Source: Alphaproteobacteria bacterium (GTDB lineage: Bacteria; Pseudomonadota; Alphaproteobacteria; Rickettsiales; UBA1997). Taken from it: a stretch of 64,000 nt of DNA. Of this stretch, positions 1 through 7,587 are shown piece by piece. The notes beneath the pieces are model-generated. The model was not told the origin of the DNA. It saw nothing but the letters and a program-made list of their open reading frames with translations, and did no database searches. The first letter of the stretch is position 1, and each line of letters starts with the position of its first letter. The position numbers and the translations under genes were made by a program. The stretch spans positions 11,689 to 75,688 of the forward strand of contig JAGKWR010000009.1 in the NCBI GenBank assembly GCA_021151765.1, read 5' to 3'.

Positions 1-1
1 G

Positions 2-427
2 ATGAAAGCAAAAATTTGTCTTTTAGTTCAAAATATACAGAAGTTGAAAGTAATAAAATCGGTTTCTTTAAATCAATATTTAGCAATGTTGGACAAGTTA
101 GAGCAGCTCAGTAAAAAACTTTTAATTATTTTTCTTGCAGCAACTTCGAGCTGTGGGCCGAAATATCCAGACACTAATACTGAGATTGTATGTCCCAGCG
201 GTTCTGCGATGTTGATTAAGTTCATTCGCGCGAAAGATCTTCGCGCTGCAATTAATGAAAGCTATAAAAGAAAAAAGTTAGAGAAAACTTCTGAAAATTT
301 CACTGTTGTAAGATTGCCAGACAAAAGATCTTTTTCTTTGAAGATGTCTCCTGAATATGCAGCTAGCTGTGAGTTGCGTGAAACTAAAATTGGTGAAGTA
401 GAGAATGACTACATTCACCACTTTTAG
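2..427 (+). CDS. Hypothetical protein, possible lipoprotein; 5' end uncertain
   Basis: The frame is open to the left edge, so the gene may begin outside the window. An internal ATG at 86 gives a more sensible protein of 113 residues: a short lysine-containing start, a hydrophobic stretch (LLIIFLAA) and Cys in the context ATSSC, which resembles a lipoprotein signal. The rest is soluble, with a basic lysine-rich middle and two further cysteines. I do not recognise the family. It converges on lpxC with a 2-base gap and no obvious terminator. Confidence is in the coding call, not in any function. Confidence 0.5.
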   Translation: MKAKICLLVQNIQKLKVIKSVSLNQYLAMLDKLEQLSKKLLIIFLAATSSCGPKYPDTNTEIVCPSGSAMLIKFIRAKDLRAAINESYKRKKLEKTSENFTVVRLPDKRSFSLKMSPEYAASCELRETKIGEVENDYIHHF

Positions 428-429
428 CT

Positions 430-1293
430 TTAGATTAATCTCCAAGCAGTTTCGTCACTTAATAATTTATGCAGCATTTTGTTGTTAATGCCATGTCCGG
501 TTTTAACACCTTTAAATTGTCCGGAAATGTAATAGCCAGCAAGGTAGATGTCGCCTATGAAATCGAGAGTTTTATGTCTAACAAATTCATTCTCGTAACG
601 TAATCCGCCTTCATTAACGATTCCGTTTTCTCCAACCAAAATTGCATTTTTAAGAGATCCACCTTTAGCTAAACCCATTTTGTGAAGCTGCTCAATTTCG
701 TGTTGGAATCCGAAGGTTCTAGCTCTTGCCAAATCATTTTTAAAAGACGCAAAAGTAGTTTGATAATCAAAACTTTGTTTTTGGATGTGCTTATGATTGA
801 AGTCGATATCAAGACTAATTGAGAATTCATTAGCAGGAGAAACCTCAATCATTTTACCGTCTTCTTCTTCAATTTTTACAGTTTTTAGTACTTCAATTAC
901 GTGTCGTGCTTTTTCCTGAACATTAATTCCAGCGCATTCGAGCAAAAAAACGAATGGTTCAGAACTGCCATCCATAATTGGAACCTCAGGAGCATCAATA
1001 TCGATATATAAGTTATCGATGCCACAACCCCAAATTGCCGCCATTAAATGTTCGATTGTTGAAACTTTGGTGCCAAATTCATTGGAAATGGTTGTTCCCA
1101 GATTCGTTGTAACAACATTTTTGTAATGAGCTCTGACATTTGCTTTTGTTGCTTCAACGTCAGTTCTGCGGAAAACTATTCCAGTATCGCAAGGGGCAGG
1201 ATGAAGAGTAATTGTAGTGTCGACTCCAGAGTGTAATCCGACACCATTGCAACTGATTTTGCTATTAATAGTTTTTTGAGAGGAAATGAACAT
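430..1293 (-). CDS. lpxC: UDP-3-O-acyl-N-acetylglucosamine deacetylase (LpxC)
   Basis: LpxC is the zinc amidase that removes the acetyl group from UDP-3-O-acyl-GlcNAc, the committed step of lipid A synthesis in the cytosol. The 287-residue length fits the family. The metal and catalytic residues are visible: Glu81-His82 (EHLMAA), His240 and Asp244 (HKTLD) and His267 (GHG). It lies 72 bases downstream of the RDD gene on the same strand. A weak promoter-like pair (TTGAAA, 16 bases, TGATAT on the minus strand) sits in that gap, so it may be read separately from the buf/thiL genes. In many proteobacteria lpxC follows ftsZ; here the two are more than 55 kb apart. LpxB, a later enzyme of the pathway, is at 61004-62164. 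Confidence 0.96.
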   Translation of the reverse strand: MFISSQKTINSKISCNGVGLHSGVDTTITLHPAPCDTGIVFRRTDVEATKANVRAHYKNVVTTNLGTTISNEFGTKVSTIEHLMAAIWGCGIDNLYIDIDAPEVPIMDGSSEPFVFLLECAGINVQEKARHVIEVLKTVKIEEEDGKMIEVSPANEFSISLDIDFNHKHIQKQSFDYQTTFASFKNDLARARTFGFQHEIEQLHKMGLAKGGSLKNAILVGENGIVNEGGLRYENEFVRHKTLDFIGDIYLAGYYISGQFKGVKTGHGINNKMLHKLLSDETAWRLI

Positions 1294-1365
1294 TTTTTTG
1301 TAAATTTTATTGTAATTGCATCAGCAATATCAGATTAGCAAACCAATATTTCAAAGAGATTTTTG

Positions 1366-2058
1366 TTACAAAAAGTTACTGATTTTACTTGGGCTCCAAG
1401 GAAATTTTGCAGAAGTCTTTTTCTTAATGATAACTGTTTTGCAGATTAAATCGTAAGCTGTGGTTTTGCGTTTCGTGAAACTTTGAATTTGTCCCCAAAG
1501 CACAAATAATAAACCGAAAAAAACGTTGGCAGTTGAAAAAGTAACTGCTTGGAAAAAAGTTAGGTTATTTCCAAGCTGAAAAGAAATTATGTAAAAAATA
1601 TAGATGAACGGCAACACGGACAAAAAATAATGCATTAGTCCTAAGTTAAAACTCATTGGATCACCATTTTCTTTTTGAATTGTGATTTTCATCAAACGTT
1701 TACCAATTGTTGCCTGCCAAGATGAACAATTGAGAAGAGCATGATAAAGTGCACCCAGGAAGACAACAGCCGAATAAAACAACAACATAATGATAAAAAT
1801 TCGATGATGAACTACGAAACTAATGTGTTCAGGGTTATTTTTGACAAATTCAGTTCCGAAATGATCACGAAACTCTAACAAGAATTTTTGCAACATTGAG
1901 TTGATAAAAAGTAATCCGACAATTTGTGTAAAAACTATGCGTAAAAACAAAACTATCGAAGCGTCGATCATAGCGGCAAAGCCACGAGTGAAAGTTGTGG
2001 CATAGATTTGTTCAGAGTTATTTTGTGAGTTGGAAGTAAAAAATTTTTCAATGTTCAT
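1366..2058 (-). CDS. RDD family integral membrane protein
   Basis: The 230-residue protein carries the RDD signature: an Arg-containing entry (FTRGFAAMIDA) into a first membrane helix, and a later TIGKRLMKI segment before the last helices. Several hydrophobic segments of membrane-spanning length are visible. The family is broadly distributed. Some members are reported to exchange Na+/H+, but most have no known role and nothing here assigns one. Its start overlaps the thiL stop by 11 bases, so the two are translationally coupled, probably as the tail of the buf-thiL operon. Confidence 0.8.
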   Translation of the reverse strand: MNIEKFFTSNSQNNSEQIYATTFTRGFAAMIDASIVLFLRIVFTQIVGLLFINSMLQKFLLEFRDHFGTEFVKNNPEHISFVVHHRIFIIMLLFYSAVVFLGALYHALLNCSSWQATIGKRLMKITIQKENGDPMSFNLGLMHYFLSVLPFIYIFYIISFQLGNNLTFFQAVTFSTANVFFGLLFVLWGQIQSFTKRKTTAYDLICKTVIIKKKTSAKFPWSPSKISNFL

Positions 2059-3055
2059 AGCCAGTTTTTTTAATTTTTATTTTACGATTTTCTGCGTCGA
2101 TTACGGCAGCTCTGTAGTTCTTAGTGTTGGTTTTTTGGAAACTACCAATGCAAGTTAAATCAAGTTTCAAATCTTGTGATAATTGTAGAATCTTTTTCTG
2201 ATCTTTTGGTTTAACTGCGAAAATTAATTCGTAATCTTCACCTCCGGAAATCAGATCTTCAATTGTGATTTGAGGGTTTTTTTGCAAGAAATTTTGACTA
2301 GCAGAGGACAGTGGAATTTTTGATAACTCAATAATTGCTGAAATTTTAGAAGATCGACAAATTTGGTTGATATCAGCAAGTAAGCCATCCGAGACGTCAG
2401 TCGCACAGTTAGATAAGTTTTGCGCGACTAGTTTTTCTCCAAGTTGAACTCTAGGTTGAGGAAAAAAATGTCTTTTTTCTAAAAAGTTTTGAAATTTTTT
2501 AGAAATTTTAGTGATCTGTTTCCGATTTGGATTTTGTTCAATTCCAGATAGTAATCTGTAAATGTAAGCATCACCAATAGTTGCGGAAACAAAAATCAAA
2601 TCACCATCCTTAGCATTGCAACGTTTAAGGTTTTTACCTTTTTTAGCTTTGCCGAGAATAGTTAAGGAAAATGTCAAATTGCTTGATTTTACTGTATCTC
2701 CACCGATCAAACACAATGAAAATTCTTCCTGAGTTTTTTTTAAACCACGGGTGAAATCACTTAAAAATTTGGTATCAGTAACGCCATTTTTGCAAAATCC
2801 CAACATGTAATAAAGAGGTGTTGCACCTGAAGAAGCAAGGTCGGAGATGTTGCTACGCAATAGTTTTGAAGCGATTCTAAAACCACCATCTGTTGTTGAA
2901 AAATGCACATCCTGAGTCATCAAATCTTTACTGATTACTAGCTCTTCGCTGATATCTAAACTAACAATCGCGGCATCATCAGCAAGGTTTTGCGAGGCTT
3001 GGCAGTTTTTCGTCAAGGGTTTGAAGTATTTATCAATCAAATCGAATTCTTTCAT
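2048..3055 (-). CDS. thiL: Thiamine-monophosphate kinase (ThiL)
   Basis: ThiL phosphorylates thiamine monophosphate with ATP to give thiamine diphosphate, the active cofactor. The 335-residue length is normal. The N-terminal LADDAAIV segment is the Mg-nucleotide loop of the PurM-like ATP-binding fold, followed by SKDLMTQDVHF, LIGGDTV, ATDVSDGLLADI and SGGEDYEL, all typical of ThiL. Its ATG overlaps the bufC stop by 4 bases (ATGA), so it is probably translated from the same message as the bufferin genes. ThiE, which makes the substrate, is at 58599-59228. No thiC or thiG is seen here. Confidence 0.95.
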   Translation of the reverse strand: MKEFDLIDKYFKPLTKNCQASQNLADDAAIVSLDISEELVISKDLMTQDVHFSTTDGGFRIASKLLRSNISDLASSGATPLYYMLGFCKNGVTDTKFLSDFTRGLKKTQEEFSLCLIGGDTVKSSNLTFSLTILGKAKKGKNLKRCNAKDGDLIFVSATIGDAYIYRLLSGIEQNPNRKQITKISKKFQNFLEKRHFFPQPRVQLGEKLVAQNLSNCATDVSDGLLADINQICRSSKISAIIELSKIPLSSASQNFLQKNPQITIEDLISGGEDYELIFAVKPKDQKKILQLSQDLKLDLTCIGSFQKTNTKNYRAAVIDAENRKIKIKKTGYEH

Positions 3056-3810
3056 AAAGCGAATTTTGTAATCAAGCCGTTGGAAATAAAGAAATTTAAC
3101 AAAGCGCCAATGTCAATTTCACGGTTTTCATTTTTCTTTTTGGAACTTTGACGATCGCTGTAATCGCACAAATTTTGATAAATTTTATAAAGTGGTAATT
3201 TTTGAGCAACTAATTCGGCAAATTTGAATTGTTCTGCACTCAAATTAAAGATTTGGTTACGATGAATGATTACTTGTTGTGGCTGTGTTTTTTTAATCTT
3301 TTTTTCTTGTTGCCAAATTGAGTAAATTGGAAACTCGGAATTAAATAAAACTGCTGTTTTTGAAAGGCTGAAAATAATTTTTTCGAAATTGGCTAAATCT
3401 ATTTTTTGCAATTCGGTTATTTCAATTTTTTCATTATCTTGCGATGCGAAATAAGATTGATGAAAAAATAATTCTAACTGAGCTAGATCATGCAAATATG
3501 AAGGCTTTAGAGGTTTTGTAAATTCAGGAAATTCTTGTCCAAAATTATTTAAATCTCCGCTTTTGGAAGGAAAAGCATGACAAAATTGGTGCGCCACTTT
3601 TTCAAATTTTTTCTCTCCAATAATTTTTTTAGTGATCGGATAAGTTGATAATAAAACAGCTAAAAAATTTCCGAAAACATTATTGCGATAAATGTTTAGA
3701 CGAGCCAAAGCTTCGGTTTTGCCATAATTTGTAGCGCTGATTATTTTTTGCTGTTTTTTATCAAAAAGATGCTGAGCAAAATTATTTTGCAATTGCTGAA
3801 GATTAGACAT
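3052..3810 (-). CDS. bufC: DUF2063 DNA-binding-domain-like protein, BufC/HvfC type
   Basis: The start is placed at the ATG at 3810 (MSNLQQLQNNF), because the frame upstream lies inside bufB and looks unlike the family; this leaves an 8-base overlap with bufB. The N-terminal half (QNNFAQHLFD, ARLNIYRNNV, LLSTYPITKKI, AHQFCHAFPSKSGDLNNFG) is the DUF2063 fold, once labelled putative DNA-binding. In bufferin and HvfABC systems this family is the partner of the MNIO enzyme and is thought to recruit the precursor peptide; a DNA role is not supported there. The C-terminal half is lysine-rich and divergent. Position directly after bufB supports the assignment. Confidence 0.85.
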   Translation of the reverse strand: MSNLQQLQNNFAQHLFDKKQQKIISATNYGKTEALARLNIYRNNVFGNFLAVLLSTYPITKKIIGEKKFEKVAHQFCHAFPSKSGDLNNFGQEFPEFTKPLKPSYLHDLAQLELFFHQSYFASQDNEKIEITELQKIDLANFEKIIFSLSKTAVLFNSEFPIYSIWQQEKKIKKTQPQQVIIHRNQIFNLSAEQFKFAELVAQKLPLYKIYQNLCDYSDRQSSKKKNENREIDIGALLNFFISNGLITKFAL

Positions 3811-4675
3811 TTTGCAAAATCCTCTCTGCTTTTTTAGCTTCGTTGAGTAAAATTTTGAACTCAGGAAAATCTTGATCCCATTCAATTAAAGAAGGTGCTT
3901 TTCCAAAATGCTGAAGCGCTTTTTTATATATTTCCCAAACTTCGTCACGCACCAAATTATTGTGAGTATCAATCAATATTTCTTGATAATTTTTACCATC
4001 AAAAATTTGTGAAACAGAATGACCAGCAAGGTGAATTTCATAAACAATTGCTGGGTTTATTTTCTCAATGTAATCCGTGCTTTTGAACTGTTGGCAGTTT
4101 TTTGAGCTTACGAAAATATTATTCACATCTAATAAAAGTCCGCAGCCAGTTTTTTTGGCAATCTGATTTATAAAATCGGCTTCTTCCATTTCTTGGGTGG
4201 CAAATGCTAAATAAGACGAAGGGTTTTCAACTAAAATCTGACGTTTCAGAAAATTTTGCATGAGATCAATGTTATCGCAAATCGCTGTTAAAGATTCTTT
4301 TGTATAACACAGTGGTAGTAAATCATTTAGGTGCTGATTACCTATTTTACCCCAAGAAATGTGATCAGAAATCAAGAATGGCTGTACTTGATCAACTAAA
4401 ATTTTTAGTTTTTTTAAATGAAGTGAGTCTATCTTCTGTGCCGAACCAAGCGAGTTTCCTACGCAGTGCAGGCTTATGGGAAAGTTAGAACGGATTTTGA
4501 GTAAGTCTTGAACTAAGTGGCTATTGTCAGCGTAGTAATTTTCGGAGTGAACTTCAAACCAACCGATTTTTTTAGAGATTTGTTCAGGGTTTTTGATGAT
4601 GTGAGAAATATATGGTGATCGAAGCCCAACTCCAACTAAATTGGTCGGAGTTGGAACTTTTTTAAAACTCATCAC
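3803..4675 (-). CDS. bufB: MNIO-family (DUF692) multinuclear iron oxidative enzyme, BufB type
   Basis: DUF692/MNIO enzymes are TIM-barrel proteins with two or three iron ions that modify cysteines in ribosomal peptides, for example into oxazolone/thioamide or thiooxazole groups. The 290-residue length fits. Likely metal ligands are in the expected order: Glu41 and His43 (FEVHSENYY), His70 (LHCVGNSLG), Asp104-His105 (SDHISWG), Glu150-Asn151 (VENPSSY), Asp183 and Asn185-Asn186 (LLDVNNIFVS), His215 and His219 (EIHLAGH), Asp236 and His238 (DTHN), Glu265 and Asp267 (IEWDQD). A small Cys-containing secreted protein lies 6 bases upstream and the DUF2063 partner overlaps downstream, which is the bufABC arrangement. 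Confidence 0.92.
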   Translation of the reverse strand: MMSFKKVPTPTNLVGVGLRSPYISHIIKNPEQISKKIGWFEVHSENYYADNSHLVQDLLKIRSNFPISLHCVGNSLGSAQKIDSLHLKKLKILVDQVQPFLISDHISWGKIGNQHLNDLLPLCYTKESLTAICDNIDLMQNFLKRQILVENPSSYLAFATQEMEEADFINQIAKKTGCGLLLDVNNIFVSSKNCQQFKSTDYIEKINPAIVYEIHLAGHSVSQIFDGKNYQEILIDTHNNLVRDEVWEIYKKALQHFGKAPSLIEWDQDFPEFKILLNEAKKAERILQNV

Positions 4676-4681
4676 TGAAAA

Positions 4682-4990
4682 TTAGTTTTTCTTTTCTTCA
4701 GTTTTAGTTTCAGCTTTAGCTTCAGTTTTCACTTCAGCTTTTTTGTGTTTTTTGTGTTTTTTTCCTTCTTTTTTAACTTCTTTTTTAGCTTCTTCAGATT
4801 TTGTTACTTTAGCTTCTTCTTTTTTAGCAGCTGAGCATTTGTGAGCTTCGTCTTTTTTAACAGCAGCAGCACAACCATTTTGAGCACCACAAGCGTGTGA
4901 TTCTTTTTTTGCACCAAAGCTAGAACAAGAAGCAACAAGGCTCAAAGTTGCAATACCAGCGGCAACTGATTGTAAGAATTTTTTATTCAT
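4682..4990 (-). CDS. bufA: Putative bufferin precursor (BufA-like), exported, with Lys/Glu-rich tail
   Basis: The 102-residue protein has an N-terminal signal peptide ending LSLVASC-SS. Cys22 sits in an acceptable lipobox, so it may be a lipoprotein. A short core follows with His32-Ala-Cys34 and Cys40 in the pattern HACGAQNGC, then His50-Lys-Cys52. This resembles the H-x-C-x-x-x-N-x-C motif of bufferin-type metallophores. The last 50 residues are low-complexity Lys/Glu/Ala with an HKKHKK run. It is first in the operon, before the MNIO enzyme. In known systems modified cysteines bind copper in the periplasm; which cysteines are modified here is unknown. No DoxX-type bufD is present. Confidence 0.78.
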   Translation of the reverse strand: MNKKFLQSVAAGIATLSLVASCSSFGAKKESHACGAQNGCAAAVKKDEAHKCSAAKKEEAKVTKSEEAKKEVKKEGKKHKKHKKAEVKTEAKAETKTEEKKN

Positions 4991-5144
4991 ATTTTTTACC
5001 AGATTTTTTATTGAGAGAGATCAGTTTGAAATGCGGTGATTGTTAGGCGTAAATTATGCGACAATTTTGACTTGTCAATTGTCGGAGTCGGATTTTAATG
5101 AAGAGGTGCCTTTAGTTTTCAAACGATTAATTAATCAAATTAAA

Positions 5145-6356
5145 ATGATCAAAGACAGATTTTTAAGTGATATCCGTTCAGAACTCGACGCGCTTAAGTT
5201 GAACGGTTTGTACAAAAGTGAATATGAAATTGTTACTTCGCAATCTTCAGAAATTGAAATTGCTACTCGAGATGGTCAAAAAAAGGTGCTTAACTTTTGC
5301 GCCAACAATTATTTGGGCTTAGCTAACAATAATAATTTGATCGAAGTTGCCAAAAAATCACTCGATGATTATGGCCTTGGCACAGCTTCTGTGCGTTTTA
5401 TTTGCGGCACTTTTGATTTGCACAAAACTTTCGAAGAAAAATTGGCGAAGTTTTTGGGTTTTGAAGATGTTATCACTTTCTCTTCGTGTTTCGCGGCTAA
5501 CGGTGCGGTTTTTGCTGCTTTGCTTGATGAACAAGATGCGATTATTTCTGCCGATTTAAACCATGCGAGTTTGATTGACGGTATCAGACTTTCCAAAGCT
5601 GCGCGCTATTTTTATAAATTTGACGACATGGCAGATTTAGAGCGCAAATTGCAAGAAGCGCAAAGTGCTAAAAATCGTCTAATCGTTACCGACGGGGTTT
5701 TTTCAATGGATGGCGACATTGCTGATTTGCAATCAATTTGTGATTTAGCTGAAAAATATGATGCCATGGTTTTGGTCGATGATTCGCACGCCACTGGTTT
5801 TATCGGTGAAGATGGCCGCGGAACTTTGCAATATCGTCAAGTTGAGGGTCGTGTCGATATTTTGACTTCAACTTTAGGAAAGGCTTTGGGCGGAGCCGGT
5901 GGCGGTTTTATCGCTTCTAAAAAAGAAGTGATTGATAAATTGCGCAACAAATCTCGTCCTTATTTATTTTCAAACAACATCTTACCAGCAGTTGCGGCAA
6001 CTGGCATTGAGATCATCAACATGATTTCAGATTCTAAAGTTTTGATCAAAAAATTAGCCGACAACACCGCTTATTTCCGTCAAAAAATGGTAGAAGCTGG
6101 TTTTGATATTCGCGATAAAAATGGCGTTCATCCAGTAGTTCCTGTAATGTTGTACGACGCGGTTTTGGCGAGCAAATTCGCTAAAATGATGATTGAAGAA
6201 GAAGGAATTTATGTTATCGCCTTTTCGTTTCCGGTAGTTCCGAAAAATGAAGCGCGAATTCGTGTGCAAATTTCGGCGGCGCATGAAAAAGAACATTTAG
6301 ATCGTGCCATCGCTGCATTTATCAAAGTTGCCAAAAAACTAAACGTAATCAAATAA
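5145..6356 (+). CDS. kbl: Glycine C-acetyltransferase (2-amino-3-ketobutyrate CoA ligase)
   Basis: Kbl is a PLP enzyme that interconverts 2-amino-3-oxobutyrate plus CoA with glycine plus acetyl-CoA, the second step of threonine breakdown. The start at 5145 (MIKDRFLSDIR) gives 403 residues and matches the family N-terminus; the frame is open to a TTG at 5040 but that extension looks non-coding. Landmarks are FCANNYLGLAN, ASVRFICGT, DGVFSMDG, DDSHATGF and the PLP lysine Lys246 in TSTLGKALGG. Overall similarity to E. coli Kbl is clear, which argues against ALA synthase. Threonine dehydrogenase, its usual neighbour, is absent here. This is the first gene of a ten-gene operon. Confidence 0.94.
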   Translation: MIKDRFLSDIRSELDALKLNGLYKSEYEIVTSQSSEIEIATRDGQKKVLNFCANNYLGLANNNNLIEVAKKSLDDYGLGTASVRFICGTFDLHKTFEEKLAKFLGFEDVITFSSCFAANGAVFAALLDEQDAIISADLNHASLIDGIRLSKAARYFYKFDDMADLERKLQEAQSAKNRLIVTDGVFSMDGDIADLQSICDLAEKYDAMVLVDDSHATGFIGEDGRGTLQYRQVEGRVDILTSTLGKALGGAGGGFIASKKEVIDKLRNKSRPYLFSNNILPAVAATGIEIINMISDSKVLIKKLADNTAYFRQKMVEAGFDIRDKNGVHPVVPVMLYDAVLASKFAKMMIEEEGIYVIAFSFPVVPKNEARIRVQISAAHEKEHLDRAIAAFIKVAKKLNVIK

Positions 6357-7450
6357 TGAAAAAAGTTGCTGCATTAATTGCTTTGGCTGTGGTTTTGAAT
6401 TCTTGTGGATCAACCAAAGAAGCGAGAATTCAAAAAAATTTCAACGCGGCGTGGAATGAATTTTTTGTGCAAGATTTTGACCAAACCAGAGTTGTTGATG
6501 TTTACGTTATAACCAATCGCCAAGCCAAGAATGCCAATTTTTTGTGCGATGATGAGCAATTCGGCGTCAATTTTTCCAAAACTCTGAAATACGGAATTTG
6601 CAAAGTTAGCGTGCCAAAAAATCACACAATTGGTGAAATTGAAGTCGCCAACGAAAATAACAAATCACTGCAGAATTTTTTTAAAGTGACGCAAGCTGTT
6701 GCAATTAAAGAGGCGGATTTATTGAAATCTTTGCAAGATAGTCAGCGTTATCCTTTGGTTTTTGTTCACGGTTTTAATGTGCGTTTCCAAGAAGCGGTTT
6801 TGCGAGCAGCGCAAATTGCTTATGATTTGAAATATCAAGGTCCGATAGTTTTATACACTTGGCCAGCGGGCGCTGGATTTGGCTTTTTGGAAGAAAAAAT
6901 GTTGAATAAAACTTACGCCGACAACACGGCGAATGCTCGTGATTCTGTCGCGCTTTTCAAAAGCTTTTTGCTCGATTTGCAAAACAATAAAATTCAAATC
7001 AATTTAGCAGTGCATTCGATGGGACATCAAGTGGTGTTGCCGGCTTTGAAAGAAATCGCCGAAAGCAATCCCAAAGAGCCTTTGATTAACCAATTAGTTT
7101 TGAATGCGCCAGATTTTGAAGTTAATAGTTTCCGTAAATTTTCAAAAAATTTGAAAAAGGTCAGCAAACGCACAACGCTTTATTGCTCGCCAAATGACAA
7201 AGCGATGATTGCTTCCAAAACTTTCAACAACAATAACCGCCTTGGCGCTTGTGATTTTGTCGAAGATGTCGATAGCATAAATGTTGGTCAAATTGATGAT
7301 CCAACTATTGGTCTTGGTCATGGCTATTACTCTTCGCGTGCTATTTTGGGTGATGTTTTCCAAACTTTGATTGGCGTTGATGCCAACAAAAGACTTTTTA
7401 TCGCCAAGTCCAATCCCAACAGCCCTTATCAATATTTTTTACGTAAATAA
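6356..7450 (+). CDS. Lipoprotein alpha/beta hydrolase, DUF900 family
   Basis: The start shares one base with the kbl stop (TAATG). A signal peptide with Cys17 in the lipobox VLNSC predicts a lipid-anchored envelope protein of 364 residues. The hydrolase core begins near residue 130: VFVHGFN at 136-142 is the oxyanion-hole loop, LYTWPAG follows, and Ser221 in VHSMGH is the nucleophile. The VFVHGF...TWP...HSMG pattern is the DUF900 family of predicted esterases/lipases. A His near GLGHGYYSSR (about residues 322-331) is the probable catalytic His. Substrate is unknown. A lipid-anchored hydrolase inside a metabolic and division operon is unusual. Confidence 0.85.
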   Translation: MKKVAALIALAVVLNSCGSTKEARIQKNFNAAWNEFFVQDFDQTRVVDVYVITNRQAKNANFLCDDEQFGVNFSKTLKYGICKVSVPKNHTIGEIEVANENNKSLQNFFKVTQAVAIKEADLLKSLQDSQRYPLVFVHGFNVRFQEAVLRAAQIAYDLKYQGPIVLYTWPAGAGFGFLEEKMLNKTYADNTANARDSVALFKSFLLDLQNNKIQINLAVHSMGHQVVLPALKEIAESNPKEPLINQLVLNAPDFEVNSFRKFSKNLKKVSKRTTLYCSPNDKAMIASKTFNNNNRLGACDFVEDVDSINVGQIDDPTIGLGHGYYSSRAILGDVFQTLIGVDANKRLFIAKSNPNSPYQYFLRK

Positions 7451-7587
7451 TGTCGGAAGAAAAAAAACCGGAAAACATAGAAATTCCTGACAAATCTTTG
7501 ATTATGGCGCGCGCCACAACGATTGCGCTTGGCATTGTTTTGGCAACATTGGCTGTACTTTTTGTAATTTTAACTTTGATCAAATGA
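7450..7587 (+). CDS. Small single-pass membrane protein, 45 residues
   Basis: The ATG shares one base with the stop of the upstream hydrolase and the TGA overlaps the dgt ATG by 4 bases (ATGA), so both ends are translationally coupled. The protein starts with a charged, proline-containing segment (MSEEKKPENIEIPDKS), then has one hydrophobic helix (TTIALGIVLATLAVLFVIL) and ends LIK. No family is recognised. Coupling on both sides and the clean soluble-plus-helix layout are the evidence that it is real. It is short enough to be missed by gene callers with a length cut-off. Confidence 0.72.
   Translation: MSEEKKPENIEIPDKSLIMARATTIALGIVLATLAVLFVILTLIK

Noticed and set aside
3052..3810. DUF2063 protein as a DNA-binding transcription factor
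   Set aside because: The old family label suggests this, but the gene directly follows and overlaps an MNIO enzyme gene, where the family serves as enzyme partner.
5040..5144. N-terminal extension of Kbl from a TTG at 5040
   Set aside because: Known Kbl proteins start at the position matching 5145, and the extra 35 residues look non-coding.
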